Source: a virus
IMG/VR virus record: IMGVR_UViG_3300024433_000074
Coordinates: 1 to 21,018 of that record
Strand: one strand, 5' to 3'
Length of the DNA: 21,018 nucleotides
Below are positions 7,884-13,583 of this stretch, in pieces (positions within the stretch are counted from its first letter, which is position 1; each line of letters starts with the position of its first letter). The translations under genes were made by a program, and so were the position numbers. Below the pieces are notes generated by a model. That model was not told the origin of the DNA, did no database searches, and was given only the letters and a program-made list of their open reading frames with translations.

Positions 7884-8588
7884 TTATCTTCTTCGCAAAC
7901 CCTGAAAGGTTCTCATCGTTCTTAACTGCCGTTTCTGTTCTGTGGAAATATCTATTTTAATTTTTGGATGAGTAACGGGAGAATCATTTTCCCTCATCAG
8001 CTCTCTCCCTGACAAATATTCCCTTAGATAATCCCTGGCAAGCTGAGCTATGCTCATGCGTTCAGCGGAATCTTTTATGGTGATCGCCTGACCCGTTAGA
8101 TGACGAGCCATAATCCCGTTGACAAAAACCATCGGATTGGGATAAAGGAAAACATCTCCGGCACTGAAAGTCTTTTTGTAAAAGTATGTTATGGATTCAA
8201 GGTTGGTGCCTGTGCATGGGTATATGATTGCACTCCACGTATGGTCGTTGATTCTTTCCTTTGGCACAAAACAAACCGGTGACTCGCTTACAATTTGACC
8301 AAAAGCAAGGCTGTAAAAAGCATCCATGTTAGGATACCTTTTTAGTTTGACCATGTTTTCACCATAATATATCTCAACAACCTTAGATAAATCTTTATCC
8401 TTTCCTGAAAGGTTATATTCAATCGTATTTGTCTCAAGAGTCAGCTCATCCGATCTTATAAGCCAACTCCAATTGTGGAAGTCATAAACGTCCCTTGAGA
8501 CGATCTCTAAATGTTCGTTAAGCTTCCGGGCAACGACCTCTGAAGGATCTCCCAAAATACTGTCCTGGATGTATTTTGTTATGTTCAT
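7884..8588 (-). CDS. Putative head-tail adaptor, cytoplasmic copy 1 of the array
   Basis: A 234-residue protein without a signal peptide. The helical N-terminus (ARKLNEHLEIVSRDVYDFHNW) and the Asp/Glu-rich first domain, the E-S-P-V-C-F-V-P ... I-I-Y-P pattern, and a long C-terminal helix with A-R-H-L-T-G-Q-A-I match the general plan of phage adaptor proteins that bind under the portal. It ends in a basic tail, FQGLRRR. The three following genes share the plan but carry signals, so this copy probably docks directly to the portal. No Shine-Dalgarno sequence is visible in the 20 nt before the ATG; instead a GC-rich hairpin at 8603-8648 precedes it. Homology is inferred from pattern only. Confidence 0.72.
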   Translation of the reverse strand: MNITKYIQDSILGDPSEVVARKLNEHLEIVSRDVYDFHNWSWLIRSDELTLETNTIEYNLSGKDKDLSKVVEIYYGENMVKLKRYPNMDAFYSLAFGQIVSESPVCFVPKERINDHTWSAIIYPCTGTNLESITYFYKKTFSAGDVFLYPNPMVFVNGIMARHLTGQAITIKDSAERMSIAQLARDYLREYLSGRELMRENDSPVTHPKIKIDISTEQKRQLRTMRTFQGLRRR

Positions 8589-8602
8589 TTTAAAGTCAGG
8601 TT

Positions 8603-8648
8603 CTTGGGACTGGGGGCTTGGGGCTAACCCCTAACCCCCAATCCCAAG
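8603..8648 (-). repeat. GC-rich palindrome/hairpin before the adaptor gene
   Basis: Arms 8603-8616 and 8635-8648 pair over 14 positions. The single non-Watson-Crick position is T-G on the minus strand and C-A on the plus strand. A second 4-bp stem (8620-8623 with 8628-8631) closes a TTAG loop. No T-tract follows on the minus strand, so it is not a simple intrinsic terminator. It fills the 70-nt gap between the acidic-tailed unknown gene and the adaptor gene. Confidence 0.75.
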
Positions 8649-8658
8649 TCTCAAGCCT

Positions 8659-9108
8659 TTACTTTATCCCACTCATAACGCCGGGTTTATACTTGGGCAA
8701 CTTACCTTTTGTGGCTTTCCCTTTATTCGCCTCGGCTTCAGAGGATTCAAGTATTCTGAACCCAGACTTTCTCCCAAAGTAGGGGGATTTTTCAATCAGT
8801 TTCTGGATGTTCTCGTCAACCGTTGAATAGAATCCCCACGGCTCCTTTATTGGCTTTTGAAGAACAATGGCTATACTCTGGGTGCCGGTTTCTTCGGGTG
8901 AAGACAGGGTAAGGTGGCAGTTCACAAAGTTATGCTTGTATACTTTTGTTACAGCATCCGAACGCTTCTCCGGCTCTTCCGGCTTTTCGGGCTCGGGCTC
9001 TGGCTCTTCTGGCTTCTCCAGCTTTTCGGGCTTTTCTTTTTTCTCCTCATCTTCTTTTTTAAGAAGAGCCTTTTCTTCTTCCTCCTCCTGTTTTTTCGTT
9101 TCCTTCAT
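8659..9108 (-). CDS. Unknown protein with Glu/Lys/Pro-rich N-terminus, after the capsid gene
   Basis: A 149-residue protein. Residues 1-48 are low complexity, first Glu/Lys then K-P-E-E-P-E type repeats, probably extended. Residues about 50-130 look folded (HNFVNCHLTLSSP, IAIVLQKPIKEPWGFYS, FRILESSEAE), and the C-terminus is basic (KLPKYKPGVMSGIK). GGAGGAGGG precedes the ATG by 3 nt, and the gene starts 15 nt after the capsid gene. I do not recognise the family. Its place between capsid and adaptor suggests a head-completion, decoration or capsid-associated role, but nothing in the sequence proves it. Confidence 0.65.
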   Translation of the reverse strand: MKETKKQEEEEEKALLKKEDEEKKEKPEKLEKPEEPEPEPEKPEEPEKRSDAVTKVYKHNFVNCHLTLSSPEETGTQSIAIVLQKPIKEPWGFYSTVDENIQKLIEKSPYFGRKSGFRILESSEAEANKGKATKGKLPKYKPGVMSGIK

Positions 9109-9123
9109 AACCCTCCTCCTGGT

Positions 9124-10347
9124 TTAATTCTGGTAACCGGTGATCCCACTGGCAAAAGTATGGGATGTTATCACATCCCACCTGAACGTGGCACAAGAGA
9201 TATATTCCTCTTTCCGGCTCAAAGAATCGGGCAACTGCCTATTCTTCAAAAGCTTCTCGTCGAGTATTCCCAGGCTGGTCAAAAGGGGCATATAGGTTAT
9301 ATTGGCGGGATCGGCGACAACGAAACTTGAGCCAAAAAGATTATCTGGTGCATCGTCAGGATCACCAGACAGTTTTCTTTCCGGTAGTATCATTAGTTGC
9401 TTACCACCAGGCAAATCTAACCTGCTAACCCTCATGTTGAGGTATTCGTCCTCATTCATGATGATTACCTTCTCCCTCTTCCACTCAGCCAGGGCGTAAA
9501 GCATCATAGGACAGAACAATCCGAGCTTTTTGGATGAGCCAACCTTGAAAGCCCTTCGCATCGTCTCCAAGAATCTCTTGAGGGTGATAACCCCGTTGAT
9601 CGGATCGAGAACCCCGCCCCTGCGAACTATGGCGGGAATTAGTCCCTCTCCTATGGGTATGCCGAGGGTTGTATCCCAATGTCTTGCGCCAAACAGAGCG
9701 TTGTTGACTTTATCGCTTAAGTGGTCAATCCATTTCTCTATCAACTGATCTGTCCAGGGATCGCCAGTGTAGGTCTTTTGGCTGGTGAAAAACAATCCCC
9801 CACCGATTGCGGTGCGAATCAGTGTCACGACGTTGTATTCTTCACTTGGTATCCGGTTCATTATGGTGGGGAGAGAACTATCTTCTGCGGAAGCATTGAA
9901 CTGAATTTTGATCTTGGTGTCATCCGGCCATACACCCAAACTGCTTGTCCCATAATTTCTGGTGCAGGTAAAAGTCGTATCCGTGGGAACCGTGAGAACC
10001 CGTATCTGCTCAAAGTCGGACAAATCCGCAGCCCATATCTGGATTATATCATCCGGCTTCAAGGGACCTACGGCATCCACGGTGATGGTTGTAGTAGCCA
10101 GAACAATACTACTGGCAAGCTGAAGGAACTCTCCCTCTGCCTGTTTTTCGTAACAAAAGACCTTCGGAGAAATGGATGGCTTTCTCGATATTTCCTTGCC
10201 CTGCAAGGCGAAAAGACTCTTACCCATCTCTACCGCATCTTCGTGGTATTTGATCTTTTTGTGTATCTCTAACATGATCATACCTTCCGGGAACGTCTGA
10301 CCACTTATTATCCCGGAGAGTAAGTCACTTGCATAAGTTGGGGGCAT
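9124..10347 (-). CDS. Major capsid protein, HK97-fold type (SU10-like)
   Basis: A 407-residue protein in the expected position directly after the scaffold candidate. The N-terminal part includes E-I-H-K-K-I-K-Y-H-E-D. Residues about 75-150 form a beta-rich insertion with a VDAVGPLKPDDIIQI strand pair and a TCTRNYGTSS turn. A long helix with W-T-D-Q-L-I-E-K-W and the helical segment R-F-L-E-T-M-R-R-A-F follow, then a C-terminal beta part (SSFVVADPANITYMPL, FRWDVITSHTFASG). The R-N-Y-G-T and later R-I-P-S-E-E-Y arrangement resembles the SU10-type major capsid family. Length and helix/strand order fit the HK97 fold. GAGGAG lies 7 nt before the ATG. No protease is seen nearby and there is no long delta-domain, so maturation cleavage is not evident. 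Confidence 0.82.
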   Translation of the reverse strand: MPPTYASDLLSGIISGQTFPEGMIMLEIHKKIKYHEDAVEMGKSLFALQGKEISRKPSISPKVFCYEKQAEGEFLQLASSIVLATTTITVDAVGPLKPDDIIQIWAADLSDFEQIRVLTVPTDTTFTCTRNYGTSSLGVWPDDTKIKIQFNASAEDSSLPTIMNRIPSEEYNVVTLIRTAIGGGLFFTSQKTYTGDPWTDQLIEKWIDHLSDKVNNALFGARHWDTTLGIPIGEGLIPAIVRRGGVLDPINGVITLKRFLETMRRAFKVGSSKKLGLFCPMMLYALAEWKREKVIIMNEDEYLNMRVSRLDLPGGKQLMILPERKLSGDPDDAPDNLFGSSFVVADPANITYMPLLTSLGILDEKLLKNRQLPDSLSRKEEYISCATFRWDVITSHTFASGITGYQN

Positions 10348-10357
10348 TTCTATCTCC

Positions 10358-11179
10358 TCATAGTTTAGTTATGCCCTCCCCATAATTTTTGACATCTTGG
10401 GAAGTGGCACCTTTGGTTGCTTTCTTGCGCGGTGATATTCCCAACTGTCTTAGCTTCGCCAGCCGCTTTGCGTCAAAAGGCTTTAATCCCTCCCTGAGTT
10501 TTTCGGGATTTTTCTCTTTGGAGAGCTTAAACAGGTAAAGATCATAAGCTTCATCAAAGAGCAGAGCATCTTCTATGTCATCCGCTGACATCCCACTGAC
10601 TATCCCAGGGAGAAGTTTGATGAGTTTTGGTTTGAGGCTCCTGTCGATGTCAATATCTTTTTCCTTCATTATCCGCCGGAACTCATCAAACCGCATCTCG
10701 ACACGCATGTTGCCAATTTCGCTTTCAAGGTCTTTGACTTTCGCATCATACTCTTCGCCCTTTGCTTTCTTTGGTGATAAAGCAGAAGGTGTCTTTTCCT
10801 TGATTTGATCCTTGACTGCATTGATAAATTGATGTGGTGTCATCTTAAACGCAGAGGCAAGCTCTTTGACTATCGGGAACGTCATCTTGTCTTCGTCGAT
10901 GAACTTCTTGAAGTTCTCCGCTAACTCCTTAACAGTTTTGAACTGAGGAAAACCCAACTCTTTCAGTTGGTTTAGTTCATCCTCTTCCAGGAGAGCGTCT
11001 AATTCCTCTTTCGAAAGCCCTTCTAACTCCTTTTTCTTCCTCTCCTCTTCCTCTTCCTCTTCCTCTCTTTTCTTCTCCTCTTCCTCTTCGAGAAGGGCTT
11101 CCTCTTCCTCTTTTTTCTTTTGCTCTTCCTCTTCGAGAAGAGCTTGTTTCTCTTCTTCAGAGAGATTATCGTTTGGCAT
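10358..11179 (-). CDS. Putative capsid scaffolding protein
   Basis: A 273-residue, highly charged protein. Residues 8-60 are almost purely Glu/Lys/Leu, including a 15-residue tandem duplication. The middle is helical (for example KTVKELAENFKKFIDEDK), with a second coiled-coil stretch at about 145-175 (KVKDLESEIGNMRVEM). The C-terminus is basic (SPRKKATKGATSQD). An acidic helical body with a basic capsid-binding tail directly upstream of the major capsid gene (10-nt gap) is the standard layout for phage scaffolds, which guide procapsid assembly and then leave or are degraded. The start overlaps the preceding gene by 14 nt. Identity rests on composition and position. Confidence 0.72.
   Translation of the reverse strand: MPNDNLSEEEKQALLEEEEQKKKEEEEALLEEEEEKKREEEEEEEERKKKELEGLSKEELDALLEEDELNQLKELGFPQFKTVKELAENFKKFIDEDKMTFPIVKELASAFKMTPHQFINAVKDQIKEKTPSALSPKKAKGEEYDAKVKDLESEIGNMRVEMRFDEFRRIMKEKDIDIDRSLKPKLIKLLPGIVSGMSADDIEDALLFDEAYDLYLFKLSKEKNPEKLREGLKPFDAKRLAKLRQLGISPRKKATKGATSQDVKNYGEGITKL
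11057..11146 (-). repeat. Two-copy 45-bp tandem repeat in a polypurine coding tract
   Basis: Residues 12-26 and 27-41 of the scaffold candidate repeat as QALLEEEEQKKKEEE then EALLEEEEEKKREEE, an exact 45-bp period at imperfect identity. It sits inside an almost uninterrupted purine tract on the coding strand (roughly 11030-11160), a sequence type prone to slippage. Confidence 0.75.
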
Positions 11180-11540
11180 CTTTTTCTCCAGTAAGTTGTA
11201 GCTCCAACAGTTTCTGTTGAGCCACAGCTTTTTGTTTTAGTTTTTCTTCTAACATTGATCGAAATTCTTTGATGAATCTCTTTTTTGCCCTCTCCGAGTG
11301 TCCCTCATTATCTTGGGGAATCTCATGGGCAACATTTTCTAACCGCATATCTGCGGCTTCTTTTTCTTCCTCCAACCATGGGCAGATTATCTTCTCCCAG
11401 ATTGGAGATTTGAAGAAGTGCTCCACCCAATCCCCAAGCTCCACCTCAGCAGAAAGCGAAGCCGCCTCTTTTACTTTTTCCTCTTTGGAAAGCAAGCGTT
11501 GTCGGATTGCACGACCGACTCGTTCAAAAACACCTATCAA
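11166..11540 (-). CDS. Unknown helical head-region protein, TTG start
   Basis: A 124-residue protein starting at TTG (11540), directly after the upstream TAA and preceded by GGGGGAG. It is mostly helical and charged, with a Trp-containing centre (DWVEHFFKSPIWEKIICPWLEEE) and a Lys/Gln-rich C-terminal helix (MLEEKLKQKAVAQQKLLELQ). No motif of known function is recognised. The close placement before the scaffold candidate (14-nt overlap) suggests a role in capsid assembly or regulation of scaffold synthesis, but this is inference from position. Confidence 0.6.
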   Translation of the reverse strand: MIGVFERVGRAIRQRLLSKEEKVKEAASLSAEVELGDWVEHFFKSPIWEKIICPWLEEEKEAADMRLENVAHEIPQDNEGHSERAKKRFIKEFRSMLEEKLKQKAVAQQKLLELQLTGEKDAKR

Positions 11541-11783
11541 TTATCTCCCCCTTTTCGCTCTGAGTCGATTCGAATTGGTGAGCGGGGAAACCTTTTGTAT
11601 CTCTATGCGCTTTGTCGAGCGACGAGGTTTTTCCCATTCGCTGCCAAGACTCTCCTCCACCACCTTAGCAGTCACAATCAACTTCACCTGTGAACCAACA
11701 TCTGGCTTTACCTTAGACCGAGGCAGAGTTAATGAAGGCTTAGGTCGTGTTGGCGTTTCCGCCACAGCATTTGTTTTTGCCAT
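11541..11783 (-). CDS. Unknown small basic head-region protein
   Basis: An 80-residue basic protein with a Pro/Thr-rich N-terminus (AETPTRPKPSLTLPRSK), a central strand-like VKLIVTAKVVEES and a basic C-terminus (RLRAKRGR). AGGAG lies 6 nt before the ATG. It follows the 60-residue basic gene by 9 nt and precedes the 124-residue gene without a gap. The family is not recognised. Small basic proteins before the scaffold are frequent in phage head modules and may bind DNA or capsid, but no function can be read from it. Confidence 0.55.
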   Translation of the reverse strand: MAKTNAVAETPTRPKPSLTLPRSKVKPDVGSQVKLIVTAKVVEESLGSEWEKPRRSTKRIEIQKVSPLTNSNRLRAKRGR

Positions 11784-11792
11784 TAGGTACTC

Positions 11793-11975
11793 CTATTTTT
11801 TCCGTTTCGCTTTAAGCCGATTCCTTGCAGGTTCTCCAGTAGGTTTCCATCCATGCCTTACCGCACGCAGTAAATTTGCCTGCCGTTCAGCCTTTATTTT
11901 GGTGGTCTCCTTAGCTGAAACCTTTCCGCCATGAGTAACCCTGTATCCATCTACCTTTCTAACTCTAACTGGCAT
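11793..11975 (-). CDS. Small basic protein of the phage head cluster
   Basis: A 60-residue, strongly basic protein: PVRVRKVDGYRVTHGGKVSA, then an A-K-E-T-T-K-I-K-A-E-R-Q-A-N-L-L-R-A helix, ending RLKAKRKK. The G-Y-R-V-x-H-G-G-K-x-S-A-K-x-T-T pattern is common in tiny proteins found near phage capsid genes, whose function I do not know. GGAGGGG precedes the ATG by about 7 nt. It lies 17 nt after the signal-anchored 210-residue gene. Confidence 0.6.
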   Translation of the reverse strand: MPVRVRKVDGYRVTHGGKVSAKETTKIKAERQANLLRAVRHGWKPTGEPARNRLKAKRKK

Positions 11976-11992
11976 AATTCACCCCTCCAGAC

Positions 11993-12625
11993 TTAGTAAG
12001 TGTCCACTGACTTTATCCAGATTCGCACTTTTGTATGGTCGTAAAGTGTGGTATCGGGAGTATAACAACCTACCAAGCAAGCCGCAGTATCAGGCCAAAT
12101 CGTCCTGATAATTCTGCATCTGGTATGGGTGCCCCAAATCCACTGGCTTGGTCCAACGATGAAACTATCTGGATGGGCATAGTATCTGCGAAGCGTGAGA
12201 TCCTCGACATCAGCAAATGCATCGGCTTTGATGGTGTTAACCGTGGGAGTAGCATCAGTATGATTACTGGTAGTCTGTAATCCGACAGACAAAGTTTCGG
12301 TGCTGTCAACCCCGAACATCGAGTCTTGGTGAATTATCTGAAAATGTATAAGATACCCATCTGCATTGATGGGCTGAGGCATCCAAACGGTATAAGCCGT
12401 GTCAACAATCCTCGTGCTTGCTTCAGCCGAATCACACCCACCGCAAGTGTCCGCATAGAGTGTGTCTGTTGAAGCAAAGGGACCCCAGAACATATACCAG
12501 TCGACAATATGCCACGGAGCCTGATAAGTTTGCTTAACCATCCCATCATACATGTGACCGGCAAATATGCCACCACCCCACAAGATCAAAACCACCACCA
12601 ACGTTACTATCAAATTTCTTTTCAT
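11993..12625 (-). CDS. Membrane-anchored or secreted beta-rich protein of unknown role
   Basis: A 210-residue protein. MKRN is followed by a hydrophobic helix (residues 5-22, VTLVVVLILWGGGIFA) that may be cleaved after IFA or kept as an anchor. The rest is beta-rich with many Thr/Asp/Trp residues and five Cys (C61-x-x-C64 and three near the C-terminus), which suits an oxidising compartment. An AAGGAG site precedes the ATG. It is the first complete gene after the terminator at 12748-12794 and starts the capsid half of the late operon. Its family is not recognised. It could be a virion decoration protein, a superinfection-exclusion factor or a lysis-related protein. The membrane segment is clear, the role is not. 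Confidence 0.65.
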   Translation of the reverse strand: MKRNLIVTLVVVLILWGGGIFAGHMYDGMVKQTYQAPWHIVDWYMFWGPFASTDTLYADTCGGCDSAEASTRIVDTAYTVWMPQPINADGYLIHFQIIHQDSMFGVDSTETLSVGLQTTSNHTDATPTVNTIKADAFADVEDLTLRRYYAHPDSFIVGPSQWIWGTHTRCRIIRTIWPDTAACLVGCYTPDTTLYDHTKVRIWIKSVDTY

Positions 12626-12649
12626 GCCCTTCTCCTTTTGGTTAAAAGT

Positions 12650-12688
12650 TTATCCTTCAGTTTCCTTAACCACTTCGATTCTTTTCAC
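12650..12688 (-). CDS. Possible 12-codon leader peptide
   Basis: A GTG-initiated micro-ORF (VKRIEVVKETEG, stop TAA) is preceded by AGGAGGG at about 8-nt spacing and lies between the terminator and the 210-residue gene. The good ribosome site is the only support. It may equally be a chance reading frame. Confidence 0.25.
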   Translation of the reverse strand: MKRIEVVKETEG

Positions 12689-12710
12689 ATTTCCCGCCCT
12701 CCTATCTTTT

Positions 12711-12738
12711 GGTTCACCATGAATGGTTCACCATGAAT
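12711..12738. repeat. Perfect 14-bp tandem repeat, possible operator
   Basis: The unit ggttcaccatgaat occurs twice back to back. Each unit contains TTCA-CCA-TGAA, a small dyad, and the core GTTCACC also occurs in the adjacent terminator stem (12776-12782). Tandem dyads just downstream of a terminator could bind a regulator, but no such protein is identified here. Confidence 0.6.
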
Positions 12739-12747
12739 GGGATTAAC

Positions 12748-12794
12748 AAAAAAAGCCCCGCCCGATGAACTGTTAAGTTCACCGAACGAGGCTT
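12748..12794 (-). terminator. Strong intrinsic terminator inside the late operon
   Basis: On the minus strand a 19-bp stem (12776-12794 with 12753-12771) closes a TAAC loop and runs into seven T residues. Four positions pair as G-U only in minus-strand RNA, which shows the transcribed strand. It separates the terminase-portal genes from the capsid-tail genes. The rest of this 218-nt gap holds the tandem repeat and micro-ORF; I see no clear promoter. Confidence 0.88.
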
Positions 12795-12843
12795 CGGTTA
12801 TTCCGTATCGCCCTTACAAAAAAGCTATGTTAAAAGGGTTGTT

Positions 12844-13122
12844 TTATTCCTTTCGTGTAAGTTCTTTCATCATCTCCGCAATTTGTTGTTTTACATCTAT
12901 CGTTCTATTCTTAACGATTTTCAATAGTTCAAATGCTACGGTCAAAAGTTCTGGCTCATAAATTTTAGCAACAACTTTATCATCCCAAGAAACATACCAA
13001 AAATCATCAGAGGGAGTTGAATTTTTGTCGGATGAAGATAGAGTCACAGTTCCGTGCAATTGTGGAGCACCGCTTAATCTAACTGTATGAATTTTGATCT
13101 TATATTCTTTTTGTTTTGACAT
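12844..13122 (-). CDS. Unknown 92-residue protein
   Basis: The N-terminal two thirds look like a beta domain (YKIKIHTVRLSGAPQLHGTV, SDDFWYVSWDDKVVAKI). The C-terminal third is a helix (EPELLTVAFELLKIVKNR then VKQQIAEMMKELTRK). No signal peptide or metal site is seen. It begins 6 nt after the upstream stop with GAGAAAG before the ATG, and is the last gene before the strong terminator. The family is not recognised. Being read with terminase and portal, it may have a packaging or small accessory role, but nothing in the sequence shows it. Confidence 0.55.
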   Translation of the reverse strand: MSKQKEYKIKIHTVRLSGAPQLHGTVTLSSSDKNSTPSDDFWYVSWDDKVVAKIYEPELLTVAFELLKIVKNRTIDVKQQIAEMMKELTRKE

Positions 13123-13128
13123 CTTTCT

Positions 13129-13410
13129 CTATCTTCTCCCCGCCCTTGCAATCTCATTTAATCGTTCGATCCGTTCTGGATCGGTTACTCTTTTGCCTAC
13201 ACCAAACCCACCGAAGTTAAATAATGTTAGCCCTCTCGACTCCGCATCTTGTTCATCCTTAACCCAAAAATCTCCTTGCATTATTTGTGGATAATACTTA
13301 ATCAAGTGTGCAAAATAACGGAAAGCTTCATCTTTTCGCAAACAAGCCCGATATGAAACACAAGAAGGGTTGCCCATATAGTTATGGTGTATTTTGCACT
13401 TTATCTTCAT
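13129..13410 (-). CDS. Unknown 93-residue protein with Cys/His-rich N-terminus
   Basis: The start at 13410 is chosen because its ATG overlaps the stop of the small upstream gene as ATGA and has GAGGAAG just before it. A longer in-frame start at 13500 would only add residues read out of frame through the small gene. The N-terminus has C5, H8, H9, C17 and C23 (KCKIHHNY, SCVSYRAC), a possible metal site. The rest is mixed, with R-Y-F-A-H-L-I-K-Y-Y and a basic C-terminus (NEIARAGRR). Family and function are not recognised. Confidence 0.55.
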   Translation of the reverse strand: MKIKCKIHHNYMGNPSCVSYRACLRKDEAFRYFAHLIKYYPQIMQGDFWVKDEQDAESRGLTLFNFGGFGVGKRVTDPERIERLNEIARAGRR

Positions 13411-13571
13411 TTCTTCCTCTTCTCTTCTGGCTCCTTTATACTCTCTCCCTTCCACACATTCAAAATTTTCCCATCTCGAATAAGCACCCGCACATCCCAT
13501 TGTCCTTCAAGTGGAATCTCCGTCTTTCTATCATAATACGGATTCTTGCCTAAGATTTGTGAAAGGGTCAT
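13407..13571 (-). CDS. Small unknown protein between portal and the Cys/His protein
   Basis: A 54-residue frame: ATG at 13571, AGGGA about 8 nt upstream, stop overlapping the next start as ATGA. The product begins TLSQILGKNPYYDRKTEIPL, has a strand-like WDVRVLIRDGKILNVW segment and ends in a charged tail (KEPEEKRKK). Translational coupling on the downstream side and a fitting ribosome site support it as real. The function is unknown. Confidence 0.6.
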   Translation of the reverse strand: MTLSQILGKNPYYDRKTEIPLEGQWDVRVLIRDGKILNVWKGESIKEPEEKRKK

Positions 13572-13583
13572 CTAATATTTCCC

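Noticed and set aside
9721-10272. Plus-strand open frame of 183 codons
   Set aside because: It lies wholly antisense to the major capsid gene and has no recognisable domain.
11269-11934. Plus-strand open frame of 221 codons
   Set aside because: It runs antisense across three well-supported minus-strand genes with good ribosome sites, and its Ser/Phe-rich product is typical of an antisense shadow.
12070-12576. Two minus-strand frames of about 80 codons
   Set aside because: They lie inside the 210-residue signal-anchored gene in a different frame and lack ribosome sites.
13411-13500. Thirty-residue N-terminal extension of the Cys/His protein
   Set aside because: It is read out of frame through the 54-residue gene; the ATGA overlap and ribosome site at 13410 define the start better.
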